Shown: positions 17,388 through 27,552, numbered from the stretch's first letter. The stretch: 64,000 nt of DNA from Tissierella praeacuta DSM 18095 (GCF_900128955.1 NZ_FQTY01000001.1:124001-188000); one strand, 5' to 3'. Made by a program: numbers and translations. The notes: generated from the letters alone by a model not told the origin.

Positions 17388-18521
17388 ATGAAAGACTTAT
17401 CCTTGTATATTCATATACCTTTTTGCATAAGCAAATGTTATTATTGCGACTTTTCATCTTTTACTAATATAAATCATAAAATTGATGAATATATAAATAG
17501 TTTGATAATTGAATTAGATTTATATAAAGATAAAATAAAGGATTATAGTATTAAAACTATATTTATAGGCGGTGGAACTCCTTCCTGTATAAATCCAAGG
17601 TATATTAATAGAATATTAGAATTTATATATAGAAATTTTAATACCAGTGATTTAGTAGAAGTAACAATAGAAGCTAATCCTGGTACTTTAGACAAAGAAA
17701 AAGTACAGATATATATGGAATCTGGAATAAATAGAGTAAGTATGGGTATGCAAACCTTAGATGACACCCTATTAAAATCTATAGGTAGAATACATAGTAC
17801 TAAAGATTTTTATAAAAGTTATGAAATATTAAGAAATGGGAATATGAAAAATATCAATGTAGATCTAATATTTGGACTTCCTAATCAAAGTATAGACCAA
17901 GTAATAAGCTCATTAAAAAAGGTAGTAGAGTTGGGAGTAGAACATGTATCCTATTATGGACTTATACTAGAAGAAAATACAAAGTTTTATAAATTATACA
18001 ATGAAGGAAAAATATTTCTACCTGATGAAAATATAGAAAGGATGATGTACCATAAAGCTACTGAATATTTAACTAATCATGGATATAAACATTATGAAAT
18101 ATCTAATTACGCTTTACCTACATACGAATGTAAACATAATTTGGTATATTGGGAAGTAAGACCATATCTTGGAGTAGGTTTGAGTAGCCATTCAAATATG
18201 AGAGGAAAAAGATTTTTTAATACATCAGATATAAATATCTATATTGAAAAATTAAATATGAATAAACTTCCTGTAGAAGGTGAAGAAATAATAGATAAAG
18301 ATACTGAAATGGAAGAATTTTGTATTCTTGGCATAAGAAAGATAGAAGGTTTAAGTAAGATAGAATTTAAAAATAGATTTGAAGTTGAAATAGAAAAGAT
18401 ATATGGTGATATAATAAAAAAACATATAGATAATGGTTTGATATTAAATGATCATAATATTAGGCTAACTAAAAAAGGACTTGATTTATCTAATTTAGTT
18501 GAAGTAGATTTTTTAAAATAA
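17388..18521 (+). CDS. hemW: Radical SAM heme chaperone HemW
   Basis: Radical SAM protein of the coproporphyrinogen III oxidase-like family, now regarded as a heme-transfer chaperone. The 4Fe-4S motif CISKCYYC uses Cys13, Cys17 and Cys20, right at the N-terminus as in HemW. The SAM-binding GGGTPS segment and the C-terminal HemN domain are present. The length of 377 residues is typical of HemW rather than the longer true HemN. Its place before hrcA-grpE-dnaK is conserved across Firmicutes. Confidence 0.93.
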   Translation: MKDLSLYIHIPFCISKCYYCDFSSFTNINHKIDEYINSLIIELDLYKDKIKDYSIKTIFIGGGTPSCINPRYINRILEFIYRNFNTSDLVEVTIEANPGTLDKEKVQIYMESGINRVSMGMQTLDDTLLKSIGRIHSTKDFYKSYEILRNGNMKNINVDLIFGLPNQSIDQVISSLKKVVELGVEHVSYYGLILEENTKFYKLYNEGKIFLPDENIERMMYHKATEYLTNHGYKHYEISNYALPTYECKHNLVYWEVRPYLGVGLSSHSNMRGKRFFNTSDINIYIEKLNMNKLPVEGEEIIDKDTEMEEFCILGIRKIEGLSKIEFKNRFEVEIEKIYGDIIKKHIDNGLILNDHNIRLTKKGLDLSNLVEVDFLK

Positions 18522-18543
18522 TAAAAAATTTTCAATAAAGGTA

Positions 18544-18572
18544 TTGACAAAATTTATAAGTAGTGGTAACTT
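18544..18572 (+). promoter_or_regulatory. Sigma-A promoter of the hrcA-dnaK operon
   Basis: TTGACA at 18544-18549, 17 bases, then TAACTT at 18567-18572 preceded by an extended TGG. The CIRCE operator begins 14 bases downstream, so it covers the expected start of transcription. Confidence 0.7.
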
Positions 18573-18585
18573 TAAATCGTAAGCA

Positions 18586-18612
18586 TTAGCACTCGATAGC
18601 ATAGAGTGCTAA
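18586..18612 (+). promoter_or_regulatory. CIRCE operator (HrcA binding site)
   Basis: TTAGCACTC-N9-GAGTGCTAA, an exact match to the consensus inverted repeat. It lies between the promoter and hrcA, and implies HrcA-mediated heat-shock control of the hrcA-grpE-dnaK-dnaJ operon. Confidence 0.98.
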
Positions 18613-18655
18613 TAAAAGGATATCTAGTATGTAAAGGATACTGAGGTGATTGAAT

Positions 18656-19708
18656 ATGCTAGATGATAGGAAACTTAAAGTTCTCTATGCAATTATTAAC
18701 TCTTATGTAAGTAGTGCAGAGCCTATAGGCTCTAGAACAATAACTAAACAATATGATTTAGGTGTAAGTTCTGCTACTATAAGAAATGAGATGTCCGATT
18801 TAGAAGAGTTGGGATATTTAAATAAACCCCATTCATCTTCCGGTAGAGTACCATCAGATAAGGCATATAGATTATATGTAGATGAAATTTTAAAAAAGAA
18901 AAAACCTAAAATAGATTTAATAAAAAAGGATGAAATAAAAAGAATACTAGCTAGGGAATCTAGAGAAATAGAACAGTTAATACAAAATTCGGCAAAGGTT
19001 CTATCATCTATAACTAGCTATACGGCACTTGCCATCTCTCCACAATTAAAAGGTTCTAGAATAAAACATATTCAGTTAATACCAATTGACAATTTACAAA
19101 TACTGATGGTATTAGTTACAAATACTGGAGTAGTTAAAAATTCTATTTTTAAATTAAACAAAGAAATACCAGAGGAACAAACAGTAATAATATCTAATTT
19201 TTTAAATGATAAATTAAAAGGATTATCAATAGATGAGATAGGAGATGAGATCTCAGATGGAATTATAAAAGAAATCTATGATTATAAAACTATTATAGAT
19301 GGAATAATTCCTATTATAAGTCAGTCTATGGATGATGTAGACAATGTTGATTTATATGCTGATGGGATAACAAGGATACTTGATTTTCCAGAATATAGAG
19401 ATTTAGAAAAAGCTAAATCTTTTATATCTTTTATAGAAGATAAAGATTTAGTAGTAGATCTTTTGTTAAACAACTCTTTATCTCAAGATATAGAGATAAC
19501 AATAGGTAATGAAAATATTTATGATGCAATAAAGGATTGTAGTTTAATTACAACTACTTATAAATTAGGAGATAAAACCATAGGTAAAATAGGAATAATT
19601 GGTCCTACAAGAATGGATTATTTAGCATTGATGAACATTATGCATTTATTTTCTGTAAACATTACAGAAATTATAAATATGTTAATGAGTAAACATATCT
19701 CAAAGTAA
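18656..19708 (+). CDS. hrcA: Heat-inducible transcription repressor HrcA
   Basis: Repressor that binds CIRCE and is kept active by GroEL. The N-terminal winged helix (SSATIRNEMSDLEELGYL) and the GRVPSDKAYRLYVD motif are diagnostic. The HrcA GAF-like domain and C-terminal IGPTRMDY segment follow. The ATG at 18656 is chosen because GAGGTG lies seven bases upstream; the in-frame TTG at 18650 overlaps that site. It is the first gene of the heat-shock operon and therefore self-regulated through the CIRCE just upstream. Confidence 0.96.
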   Translation: MLDDRKLKVLYAIINSYVSSAEPIGSRTITKQYDLGVSSATIRNEMSDLEELGYLNKPHSSSGRVPSDKAYRLYVDEILKKKKPKIDLIKKDEIKRILARESREIEQLIQNSAKVLSSITSYTALAISPQLKGSRIKHIQLIPIDNLQILMVLVTNTGVVKNSIFKLNKEIPEEQTVIISNFLNDKLKGLSIDEIGDEISDGIIKEIYDYKTIIDGIIPIISQSMDDVDNVDLYADGITRILDFPEYRDLEKAKSFISFIEDKDLVVDLLLNNSLSQDIEITIGNENIYDAIKDCSLITTTYKLGDKTIGKIGIIGPTRMDYLALMNIMHLFSVNITEIINMLMSKHISK

Positions 19709-19732
19709 CCATAACATTTAAGAGGTGATGTA

Positions 19733-20269
19733 ATGAGCAACAATAATGAAGGGAATAAAGATAATAAAGATTTAATGGAAGAAGATATTCAAGAGAAAGA
19801 AATGGAAAGTAAATCTGAATCATTAGAAGATAATTTGGAATCAAAAGACAAGGAAATTGAAGAGTTAAATAACAAGCTATTAAGACTCCAAGCTGATTTT
19901 GTTAATTTTAAGAAAAGAACTGAAAAGGAAAAGGAAAGTACCATTTCCTATGCCTTAGAATCTTTTGTATGTAGTCTATTACCTATAATAGATAATTTTC
20001 AGAGAGCTATGGAGTCAGAAGATAACAAAGAAAGTGGTTTTTATCAAGGTATAGAAATGATATATCAACAATTAATGAAAGTTCTTAATGAAAACAATAT
20101 TGAAGAGATTAAATCTCTAGGAGAAAATTTTGATCCTAATTTTCATCATGCCGTTTTTATGGAAGAATCTGATGAATATGAGGAAGGAAAGATAACAGAA
20201 GTTCTACAAAAGGGCTATATGTTAAAGGATAAGGTTATTAGACCATCTATGGTTAAAGTTGCAAAATAA
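19733..20269 (+). CDS. grpE: Nucleotide exchange factor GrpE
   Basis: DnaK co-chaperone that releases ADP. The first 60 residues are acidic and coiled-coil-like (KDKEIEELNNKLLRLQADF). They are followed by the four-helix and beta-wing domain with the GrpE signature NPNFHHAVF-like segment DPNFHHAVFMEESDE and the end YMLKDKVIRPSMVKV. The length of 178 residues is normal. It sits between hrcA and dnaK with short gaps. Confidence 0.96.
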   Translation: MSNNNEGNKDNKDLMEEDIQEKEMESKSESLEDNLESKDKEIEELNNKLLRLQADFVNFKKRTEKEKESTISYALESFVCSLLPIIDNFQRAMESEDNKESGFYQGIEMIYQQLMKVLNENNIEEIKSLGENFDPNFHHAVFMEESDEYEEGKITEVLQKGYMLKDKVIRPSMVKVAK

Positions 20270-20292
20270 GATTATTTTAAGGAGGAGATTTT

Positions 20293-22107
20293 ATGGGAAA
20301 AATAATTGGAATTGATTTAGGTACTACAAACTCATGTGTTGCTGTTATGGAAGGTGGAGAACCTAATATAATATCTAATATAGAAGGAAATAGAACAACA
20401 CCATCTATAGTTGCTTTTACAAAAGATGGAGAAAGACTTGTTGGGGAAACAGCAAAAAGACAAGCTATTACAAATCCAGATAGGACTATAGCATCAATTA
20501 AAAGAAAAATGGGTTCTGATTACAAAGTAAATATAGATGGAAAAAATTATTCGCCAGAAGAAATATCTGCTATGATTTTACAAAAAATAAAAATGGATGT
20601 GGAGAGCTACTTAGGTGAAACTGTTACAGAAGCTGTAATTACAGTTCCAGCATATTTTACAGATAGCCAAAGACAAGCAACAAAAGATGCAGGAAAGATT
20701 GCAGGGTTAGAAGTAAAAAGAATTATCAACGAACCAACAGCTGCTGCATTGGCTTATGGAATGGATAAAGAAGAAGGGCAGCATAAGATAATGGTATTTG
20801 ACCTTGGGGGAGGTACCTTTGACGTATCTATTCTAGAATTAGGAGATGGAGTATTTGAAGTATTGGCTACTCGTGGAAATAACCACTTAGGTGGAGATGA
20901 TTTTGATGAAGCTTTAGTAAATTATATAGCAGATCAATTTAAGAAAGAAAATGGCATTGATTTAAAACAAGATAAAATGAGCTTGCAAAGATTAAAAGAA
21001 GCTGCAGAAAAGGCAAAGAAAGAATTATCTTCTACTATGTCAACAAATATAAATCTGCCATTTATTACTGCTACTCAAGCAGGACCATTACATTTAAATA
21101 TGGATATAACAAGAGCTAAGTTTAATGAATTAACTTCTGATTTAGTAGATAAGACTTTAGAGCCTGTTAAAGAGGCATTAAAAGATGCAGGATTACAAGC
21201 TTCAGATATAGAAAAGGTTCTTTTAGTTGGAGGCTCTACAAGAATACCAGCTGTACAAGATGCAGTTAAAAAATTGATTGGAAAAGATCCACAAAAGGAT
21301 ATTAACCCAGATGAGTGTGTTGCTTTGGGAGCATCTATTCAAGGTGGAGTACTTGCAGGAGAAGTAAAAGATATATTATTATTAGATGTTACACCTCTAT
21401 CTCTTGGTATTGAAACCTTAGGAGGAGTAACTACTAGATTGATTGAAAGAAATACGACAATACCAACGAAGAAGAGCCAAATATTTTCAACTGCAGCAGA
21501 TAATCAAACATCAGTAGACATTCATGTACTGCAAGGTGAACGTCAAATGGCAAGTGACAATACTACTCTAGGCAGATTCCAATTAACTGGAATACCACCA
21601 GCACCAAGAGGAATTCCACAAATAGAGGTAACTTTTGATATAGATGCTAATGGTATTGTAAATGTAAGTGCTAAAGATTTAGGAACAGGGAAAGAACAAA
21701 AAATAACTATTACAGCATCGACTAAACTTTCTGATGAAGAAATAGAAAGAAAAGTAAAAGAAGCAGAAAGATTTGAAGAAGAAGATAAGAAGAAAAAAGA
21801 AGCCATTGAAATAAGAAATAATGGGGATAACTTGGTTTATCAAACTGAAAAGAGTCTAAAAGAATTAGAAGGAAAAATTTCAGAAGATGAAAAGTCTAAG
21901 GTTGAATCTAAGTTGGAAGAACTTAAGAAATCTTTAGAAGGGGATAATCATGATGAAATTAAACAAAAAACTGAAGAATTAACTGAGGTCTTTTATTCAA
22001 TATCTCAAAAAATGTATGAACAGACTGGAGCAAATCCAAATGAAGGCGGCTCAGGACCAAAAGATGACGTAGTAGATGCGGATTATGAGGTCGTGGATGA
22101 AGACTAG
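20293..22107 (+). CDS. dnaK: Chaperone protein DnaK (Hsp70)
   Basis: ATP-dependent foldase. The nucleotide-binding domain begins [13 protein letters not shown], with [11 protein letters not shown] and [11 protein letters not shown] following. The substrate-binding domain begins near residue 360 after the linker [13 protein letters not shown]. The helical lid and an acidic tail ending DYEVVDED complete the protein. The length of 604 residues is typical of Firmicute DnaK. GGAGGAG precedes the ATG. It is the third gene of the CIRCE operon. Confidence 0.98.
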   Translation: MGKIIGIDLGTTNSCVAVMEGGEPNIISNIEGNRTTPSIVAFTKDGERLVGETAKRQAITNPDRTIASIKRKMGSDYKVNIDGKNYSPEEISAMILQKIKMDVESYLGETVTEAVITVPAYFTDSQRQATKDAGKIAGLEVKRIINEPTAAALAYGMDKEEGQHKIMVFDLGGGTFDVSILELGDGVFEVLATRGNNHLGGDDFDEALVNYIADQFKKENGIDLKQDKMSLQRLKEAAEKAKKELSSTMSTNINLPFITATQAGPLHLNMDITRAKFNELTSDLVDKTLEPVKEALKDAGLQASDIEKVLLVGGSTRIPAVQDAVKKLIGKDPQKDINPDECVALGASIQGGVLAGEVKDILLLDVTPLSLGIETLGGVTTRLIERNTTIPTKKSQIFSTAADNQTSVDIHVLQGERQMASDNTTLGRFQLTGIPPAPRGIPQIEVTFDIDANGIVNVSAKDLGTGKEQKITITASTKLSDEEIERKVKEAERFEEEDKKKKEAIEIRNNGDNLVYQTEKSLKELEGKISEDEKSKVESKLEELKKSLEGDNHDEIKQKTEELTEVFYSISQKMYEQTGANPNEGGSGPKDDVVDADYEVVDED

Positions 22108-22118
22108 ATATAAATATA

Positions 22119-22150
22119 AATTAAGCTAAATCATTTGATTTAGCTTAATT
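22119..22150 (+). terminator. Hairpin in the dnaK-dnaJ gap
   Basis: Stem of up to 15 bp (22119-22133 with 22136-22150) after the dnaK stop. There is no good T-run after it, so it may be a partial terminator or an mRNA-stabilising end that lowers dnaJ expression relative to dnaK. Confidence 0.5.
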
Positions 22151-22190
22151 ATTTGATATAATTGTATAAGCAAATTTAAAGGTTGGTGAA

Positions 22191-23306
22191 ATGATGAGGG
22201 ATTATTATGAGATCCTAGGTATAGAAAAAAATGCATCAGATGATGAAATAAAAAAAGCATATAGATCTTTAGCAAAAAAATATCATCCTGATTTGAATCC
22301 AGACAATAAAGAAGCAGAGGCGAAATTTAAAGAAGTCAATTCTGCTTATGAAATATTATCTGACCCAGAAAAAAGATCTAGATATGATAGATTTGGTCAT
22401 GCAGGTGTAGATCCGCAAGCAGGAGGATACAGTGGTGGATTTGGAGGTTTTGGTGATATATTTGAGGATATTTTCGATATATTTGGAGGAGGATTTAGTC
22501 AAAGCAGAAGGTCTGGTCCAGTAAGAGGCTCAGATTTAAGATATAACTTAAATTTAGAATTTAAAGAAGCTGTTTTTGGGACAGAAAAAGAAATACAAGT
22601 TAGAAGAACTGAAAATTGTCATACATGTGGTGGAACAGGAGCTAAACCAGGAACTGAAAAGGAAACTTGCTCAACATGTAAAGGTAGAGGAGAAGTAAGA
22701 TACGCTCAGCAAACCCCTTTTGGACAATTTGTTAGGACATCAACTTGTGATGTATGTAATGGGACTGGAGAGGTAATTAAAGATAAATGTACTACTTGTG
22801 GTGGTACTGGTAAAGAAATTAAGATAAAAAAGATAAAAGTGAAAATTCCAGCAGGTGTAGATACTGGCTCTATTATTTCCATGAGAGGAGAAGGAGAGGC
22901 AGGAGAGAAAGGTGGCCCTAATGGTGATTTGTATATTTATATAAATGTGGCTGAAGATCCAATATTTAAACGCTCAGGCAATGATATATATCTATCAATA
23001 CCTATTTCCTTTGTAGAAGCAGCACTAGGAGCAGAAATAGAAGTACCGACTTTAGAGGGAATAATAAATTATAGAATTGAAGAAGGAACTCAAACAGGAA
23101 CAGAATTCAGACTTAGAAATATGGGTGTACCTAATGTTAAAGGTCATGGTAAAGGAGATTTATTTTTTACTGTAGTGGTTCAAGTTCCAACTAAATTAAC
23201 TGATAAACAGAAAGAGCTTCTAAGGGACTTTGCAAATGAAAAAGGGGAAAATATAAAGGAACATAAAAAAGGTTTTTTTGATAAAGTAAAAGATGCTTTT
23301 AATTAA
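22191..23306 (+). CDS. dnaJ: Chaperone protein DnaJ (Hsp40)
   Basis: Type I J-protein that stimulates DnaK ATPase and binds unfolded protein. The J domain is at residues 1-70 with the HPD triad in YHPDLNP. The Gly/Phe region around residues 75-110 follows. Four zinc-binding repeats are present: [24 protein letters not shown] and CTTCGGTG. The C-terminal substrate-binding domains complete the 371 residues. It is followed by a terminator before prmA. Confidence 0.97.
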   Translation: MMRDYYEILGIEKNASDDEIKKAYRSLAKKYHPDLNPDNKEAEAKFKEVNSAYEILSDPEKRSRYDRFGHAGVDPQAGGYSGGFGGFGDIFEDIFDIFGGGFSQSRRSGPVRGSDLRYNLNLEFKEAVFGTEKEIQVRRTENCHTCGGTGAKPGTEKETCSTCKGRGEVRYAQQTPFGQFVRTSTCDVCNGTGEVIKDKCTTCGGTGKEIKIKKIKVKIPAGVDTGSIISMRGEGEAGEKGGPNGDLYIYINVAEDPIFKRSGNDIYLSIPISFVEAALGAEIEVPTLEGIINYRIEEGTQTGTEFRLRNMGVPNVKGHGKGDLFFTVVVQVPTKLTDKQKELLRDFANEKGENIKEHKKGFFDKVKDAFN

Positions 23307-23333
23307 CAATCACTCTAAGAGTGATTGTTTTAA
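23305..23333 (+). terminator. Intrinsic terminator after dnaJ
   Basis: Stem AACAATCACTC / GAGTGATTGTT with a TAA loop and a following T-run. The dnaJ stop codon is partly inside the left arm. Confidence 0.85.
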
Positions 23334-23401
23334 AATTAAGGTAGTTTTTCTTTAGTGTTTAGGGTATAATTATTTTAGATTTTGAAAAAGGATGTGTATT
23401 T

Positions 23402-24334
23402 ATGAATTGGACGGAGGTTCAAATAAAAACTACTGCCGAATTAGAAGACTTAGTATCAAATGTTTTATATGATGCAGGTGCTACGGGACTTGCTATAGAA
23501 GATCCAAGGGATATATTAGAATTATCTAAATCTAAGGAAAGATGGGATTTTGTTGATCCAAGTTTAATAAATTCGGATTTTGATGGTGTATTAATTAAAG
23601 CTTATTTTTCAGAAGCTGATGATTTAGAAAACAAAATTGAAGAAATAAAAAATAGAATAAAGAATGATCCTATACTAAATACAGGAAATAATGAAATTAA
23701 AATAAATATAATAGATGATAATGACTGGGCTGAAGCTTGGAAAAAATATTATAAGCCAATAAAAATAGGCGAAAGAATTTTAATTAAACCCTCTTGGGAA
23801 AAATATGTTTTAGAAGAAAATGATATATTAATTGAATTAGATCCAGGTATGGCTTTTGGAACTGGAACTCATGAAACTACTATGATGTGTACGGAAGCTT
23901 TAGAAAAACATGTAAAATCAGGAGATATAGTATATGACATTGGTTGTGGAAGTGGGATACTTAGCATAGTCGCAGCAAAGTTAGGAGCTGAAAAGGTAGT
24001 AGGAGTAGATTTAGATGAATTATGTGTAAAAGTATCAAATGAAAATATAAAATTAAATAATGTGAATAAAATTGTTGAAATTAAAGAAGGTAATTTATTA
24101 GATGTAGTTGATGGAAAAGCAAATATAATAGTTTCCAATATAATAGCAGAAATAATTGCAGGAATGACAAAAGATTTAAGAGCTTATTTAAAAGATGATG
24201 GTATATTTATTACTTCTGGTATTATTGTAGAAAAAATTGAATTAGTAGAAAAAGCATTACTAGAAAATGGGTTTAAAGTACTTGATATCAAAAGGTTAAA
24301 TGGTTGGGCTTGTATTATAGCTACTAATAATTAG
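23402..24334 (+). CDS. prmA: Ribosomal protein L11 methyltransferase
   Basis: SAM-dependent methyltransferase that trimethylates ribosomal protein L11. The N-terminal substrate-recognition domain (MNWTEVQIKTT) and the linker DDNDWAEAWKKYYKP are present. The catalytic domain has DPGMAFGTGTHETT and the SAM-binding DIGCGSGILSI motif, with SNIIAEI further on. The length of 310 residues is typical. It follows dnaJ as in other Firmicutes and starts ten bases before the next gene's ribosome site. Confidence 0.95.
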   Translation: MNWTEVQIKTTAELEDLVSNVLYDAGATGLAIEDPRDILELSKSKERWDFVDPSLINSDFDGVLIKAYFSEADDLENKIEEIKNRIKNDPILNTGNNEIKINIIDDNDWAEAWKKYYKPIKIGERILIKPSWEKYVLEENDILIELDPGMAFGTGTHETTMMCTEALEKHVKSGDIVYDIGCGSGILSIVAAKLGAEKVVGVDLDELCVKVSNENIKLNNVNKIVEIKEGNLLDVVDGKANIIVSNIIAEIIAGMTKDLRAYLKDDGIFITSGIIVEKIELVEKALLENGFKVLDIKRLNGWACIIATNN

Positions 24335-24344
24335 GTGGAAAGAT

Positions 24345-25088
24345 ATGCATAGATTTTTTGTTGGAGAAGAACAGATTTTTGATGATATAATAGAGATAAT
24401 AGGAAGCGATGTAAAGCATATAAGGGATGTACTAAGGCTTAAACCAAATGAAAAAATTGAAATTTCTGCAAATGGAGTTACGTATACTTGTAATATAGAA
24501 TCTTTATTAAAGAATAAAGTTATTACAAGAATAATAAATAAGACTAAGGGGATTAATGAATCTCAAATTGATATTATATTATATCAAGGGTTGGCTAAGG
24601 GTAGCAAGATGGATTTGATTGTACAAAAATGTACAGAAGTAGGAGTAAAAAAATTTTATCCAGTAATAACTCATCGTTCAGTAGTAAAAATAAAAGACAT
24701 AAAAAAAGAACAATCTAAAGTTGAAAGATGGAATAGTATAGCAGATGAAGCTGCAAAGCAAAGTAAGAGAGATATTTTACCAAAGGTACAAAATATTGTT
24801 TCTTTTGATGAAATGATAGATTTATTAAAAGACGAAGATAATATAATAGTTCCATATGAAGATGAAAAAGGAACTGTAATAAAAGAGAAATTGAAGGGAA
24901 TTAGCGATAAAAAAATACATTTAATAATAGGACCTGAAGGCGGATTTGAACCTAGTGAAATAGAAAAGTTAAAAAATGTAGGAGCTAATATAGTAACTTT
25001 AGGGCCACGTATACTGAGAACTGAAACAGCAGGAATTGTTGCAGCTACAATAATACTTTATGAACTTGGAGATTTGGGAGTGATTTAA
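24345..25088 (+). CDS. rsmE: 16S rRNA (uracil1498-N3)-methyltransferase RsmE
   Basis: SPOUT-class methyltransferase acting on 16S rRNA U1498. The N-terminal PUA-like domain begins MHRFFVGEEQ. The C-terminal knot region contains IGPEGGFEPSEIE and LGPRILRTETAGI, which are diagnostic for the family. The length of 247 residues is normal. Its stop codon shares a base with the start of mtaB, so the two are translationally coupled. Confidence 0.95.
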   Translation: MHRFFVGEEQIFDDIIEIIGSDVKHIRDVLRLKPNEKIEISANGVTYTCNIESLLKNKVITRIINKTKGINESQIDIILYQGLAKGSKMDLIVQKCTEVGVKKFYPVITHRSVVKIKDIKKEQSKVERWNSIADEAAKQSKRDILPKVQNIVSFDEMIDLLKDEDNIIVPYEDEKGTVIKEKLKGISDKKIHLIIGPEGGFEPSEIEKLKNVGANIVTLGPRILRTETAGIVAATIILYELGDLGVI

Positions 25089-26380
25089 TGGACAAAGTAG
25101 CTTTTTATACCTTAGGATGTAAGGTGAATCAATATGAAACAGAAGCTATGGAGGAGATATTTGAAAAAAATGATTATGTTATAGTAAATAGTGATGAAAT
25201 AGCTGATATATATGTAATAAATACTTGTACTGTTACAAATTTATCTGATAGAAAGTCTAGACAATTTATATCTAGGGCAAAAAAGTTAAATAAAGATGCC
25301 ATAATTGCAGTTGTAGGATGTTATTCTCAGGTATCTCCTGATGAAGTGGAAAAAATAGAAGGAGTAGATGTTATAATTGGCACCACTGAAAGAAATAGAA
25401 TTTTAGAACTATGTGAGAAAGCTAAGGCAGAAAATCAAAGGATAAATATCGTTAGAAATATAAAATCACAAAAAGAATTTGAGCCTATAAATATAGATGA
25501 TATCAAGTCTAAAACAAGAGCTTATATAAAGATACAAGATGGATGTAGTCAGTTTTGTTCTTATTGTATTATTCCATATGCAAGAGGACCAATTAGAAGC
25601 AGGTCATTGGATGAGATTGTAGAAGAAACTCAAAAATTGGCTAGTGCTGGATTTAAAGAAGTTGTTTTAACTGGTATTCATGTTGCATCCTATGGGAAAG
25701 ATACAGATAAAACTCCTTTAGTTAAAGTTTTGGAAGAAGTAGGAAAAGTAAAAGGTATAGACAGAATTAGACTTAGCTCTTTAGAGCCAACACTGATAGA
25801 TGAAAATTTTATGAAATCAATACTTAAAATAGGTAAAGTATGTGATCATTTCCATCTATCATTACAATCTGGTTCTGATACAGTTTTAAAAAGAATGAAT
25901 CGAAAATATACAACATCTGAATATAGAAATATTGTAAGCATTATAAGAAAATATATGCCTAATGCAGGAATTACAACTGATATAATCGTAGGATTTCCTG
26001 GGGAAACAGAAGATGAATTTAATGAAACATTAGATTTTGTAAAGGAAATTGGGTTTTCTAGAATACATGTATTTAAGTATTCTCCAAGAAAGGGAACTCC
26101 AGCATCTAAATATGAAAACCAAGTAGATGGAAATATTAAAAACCAAAGATCGGAATGTCTAATAGCTTTAGGAGAAGAATTAATGTTAAAGTTTAATTCG
26201 AAATTTATAAATTCAACGCTATCTGTATTATTTGAAGAAGAAAGCAAAGGAGAAAAAGGTAATATAGAAGGATATACTACTAATTATATTAGAGTTAAGT
26301 CTAAAAAAGATATTAATATGATTGGGAAGATAGTAGATGTTAAAATTAATAAAATAAAAAATGATTTTTTATTAGGATAG
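25088..26380 (+). CDS. mtaB: tRNA t6A37 methylthiotransferase MtaB
   Basis: Radical SAM enzyme that adds a methylthio group to t6A37 of tRNAs reading ANN codons. The N-terminal UPF0004 domain contains TLGCKVNQYETEAM and supplies three cluster cysteines. The radical SAM cluster motif CSQFCSYC is near residue 155. A C-terminal TRAM domain follows. The length of 430 residues is typical. It overlaps rsmE by one base. Confidence 0.93.
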   Translation: MDKVAFYTLGCKVNQYETEAMEEIFEKNDYVIVNSDEIADIYVINTCTVTNLSDRKSRQFISRAKKLNKDAIIAVVGCYSQVSPDEVEKIEGVDVIIGTTERNRILELCEKAKAENQRINIVRNIKSQKEFEPINIDDIKSKTRAYIKIQDGCSQFCSYCIIPYARGPIRSRSLDEIVEETQKLASAGFKEVVLTGIHVASYGKDTDKTPLVKVLEEVGKVKGIDRIRLSSLEPTLIDENFMKSILKIGKVCDHFHLSLQSGSDTVLKRMNRKYTTSEYRNIVSIIRKYMPNAGITTDIIVGFPGETEDEFNETLDFVKEIGFSRIHVFKYSPRKGTPASKYENQVDGNIKNQRSECLIALGEELMLKFNSKFINSTLSVLFEEESKGEKGNIEGYTTNYIRVKSKKDINMIGKIVDVKINKIKNDFLLG

Positions 26381-26437
26381 TAGATGACTTTAATATAATA
26401 ATATAATAAGATAGTATATAGCAAGGAGGTGGATGAA

Positions 26438-26779
26438 TTGACAAATTGCTTATTTTGTAAAATTGTTAATGGTGAAATACCTAGCAATTTAATATATGAA
26501 GATGAAAGAGTAGTAGCATTTGAAGATATTAACCCACAAGCACCTATCCATTACTTAGTAATTCCAAAGAAACATATACAATCAGCAGCTCATTTAGAAG
26601 AAAAGGATAAAGAGCTTATAGGACATATTTTTTTTATAGCATCTCAAATAGCAAAAGATAAGGGTTTAGATGAAGGATATAGGATAGTTAATAATTGTGG
26701 CATAGATGGAGGTCAAACTGTAGAGCATCTTCATTTTCATATACTAGGAAAAAGGAAAATGTTATGGCCACCAGGCTAA
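26438..26779 (+). CDS. HIT-family (histidine triad) nucleotide-binding protein
   Basis: Small nucleotide hydrolase or transferase of the Hint branch. The histidine triad HLHFH uses His97, His99 and His101. An N-terminal CLFCKI supplies a probable zinc site with downstream histidines. The length is 113 residues. The start is TTG at 26438, placed eight bases after AAGGAGGTG; the in-frame GTG at 26429 overlaps that site. It ends the long heat-shock/RNA-modification run, just before the rpsU promoter. Confidence 0.92.
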   Translation: MTNCLFCKIVNGEIPSNLIYEDERVVAFEDINPQAPIHYLVIPKKHIQSAAHLEEKDKELIGHIFFIASQIAKDKGLDEGYRIVNNCGIDGGQTVEHLHFHILGKRKMLWPPG

Positions 26780-26786
26780 ATACTAG

Positions 26787-26815
26787 TTGAAATATTATAT
26801 ATTATAATGTATAAT
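26787..26815 (+). promoter_or_regulatory. Sigma-A promoter of rpsU-yqeY
   Basis: TTGAAA at 26787-26792, exactly 17 bases, then a perfect TATAAT at 26810-26815. Expected transcription start is near 26822, which gives a leader of about 64 bases. Confidence 0.75.
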
Positions 26816-26885
26816 AGTCTAGTGCAAACCCCTTATTAGGGATAGTATGAAGTACTCTTGCAGTAGAGAGAGGAGGGAGAAGTCG

Positions 26886-27068
26886 ATGTCAGAAATTAAG
26901 GTAGGAGAAAACGAATCTCTTGATAATGCGTTAAAAAGATTTAAAAGACAATGTGCACGTGCTGGCATTTTAGGTGAAGCTAGAAAGAGAGAACATTATG
27001 AAAAGCCAAGTGTAAAACGTAAAAAGAAATCCGAAGAAGCTAGAAGAAAGAAATTTTCTAAGTTTTAA
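26886..27068 (+). CDS. rpsU: 30S ribosomal protein S21
   Basis: Small-subunit protein of 60 residues, strongly basic, matching bS21 ([19 protein letters not shown], then [20 protein letters not shown]). The ATG at 26886 follows GAGGAGGGAGAA. The longer in-frame extension from 26847 is leader sequence. It has its own promoter upstream and yqeY 16 bases downstream, a conserved Firmicute pair. Confidence 0.96.
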   Translation: MSEIKVGENESLDNALKRFKRQCARAGILGEARKREHYEKPSVKRKKKSEEARRKKFSKF

Positions 27069-27084
27069 TTGAGAAGGTGAAAGA

Positions 27085-27528
27085 ATGTCCCTTAAAGAAA
27101 AACTTATGGAGGATTTAAAAGACTCCATGAAATCTAAAGATACAATAAAAAAGAATACTATCACTATGGTAAGGGCAGCGATAAAGCAAAAAGAGGTTGA
27201 TGAAAGAATAGAAGTATCAGAAGAAGCCATACTAGACATTATATCAAAACAATTAAAAGAAAAAAGAATGGCGATTGAAGATTTTAAAAAAGGACAACGA
27301 CAAGATTTAGTTGAACTAACAGAAAAAGAAATAGAAATTCTCTTACAATACTTACCCAAACAGCTTTCTGAAGAGGAAGTAGAAGAAATTGTAATTGAAA
27401 CTATAAAGGAAATAAATGCTACATCTATGAAAGATATAGGCAGTATAATGAAAGCTGTAATGCCAAAAGTAAAAGGTAGAACTGATGGCAATATTGTAAA
27501 TAAAATAATAAAAAAAGTATTTGATTAA
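27085..27528 (+). CDS. yqeY: GatB/YqeY domain protein
   Basis: Cytoplasmic 147-residue protein homologous to the C-terminal tRNA-binding tail of the amidotransferase subunit GatB. The all-helical YqeY domain runs the full length (MSLKEKLMEDLKDSMKSKD, then YLPKQLSEEEVEEIV, ending VKGRTDGNIVNKIIKK). It may act in tRNA-linked amidation or tRNA binding, but its role is not established. It is co-transcribed with rpsU and followed by a strong terminator. Confidence 0.93.
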   Translation: MSLKEKLMEDLKDSMKSKDTIKKNTITMVRAAIKQKEVDERIEVSEEAILDIISKQLKEKRMAIEDFKKGQRQDLVELTEKEIEILLQYLPKQLSEEEVEEIVIETIKEINATSMKDIGSIMKAVMPKVKGRTDGNIVNKIIKKVFD

Positions 27529-27552
27529 CCTGGGTCAACTCCCAGGTTTTTT
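27527..27552 (+). terminator. Intrinsic terminator after yqeY
   Basis: Stem AACCTGGG / CCCAGGTT with loop TCAACT and a run of T. The left arm begins in the yqeY stop codon. Confidence 0.9.

Noticed and set aside
25846-26247. 133-residue reverse-strand frame inside mtaB
   Set aside because: No ribosome site or family features; the + strand gene is certain.
26970-27491. 173-residue reverse-strand frame across rpsU and yqeY
   Set aside because: Ser/Phe/Ile-rich shadow of two well-identified genes, no ribosome site, no recognisable family.
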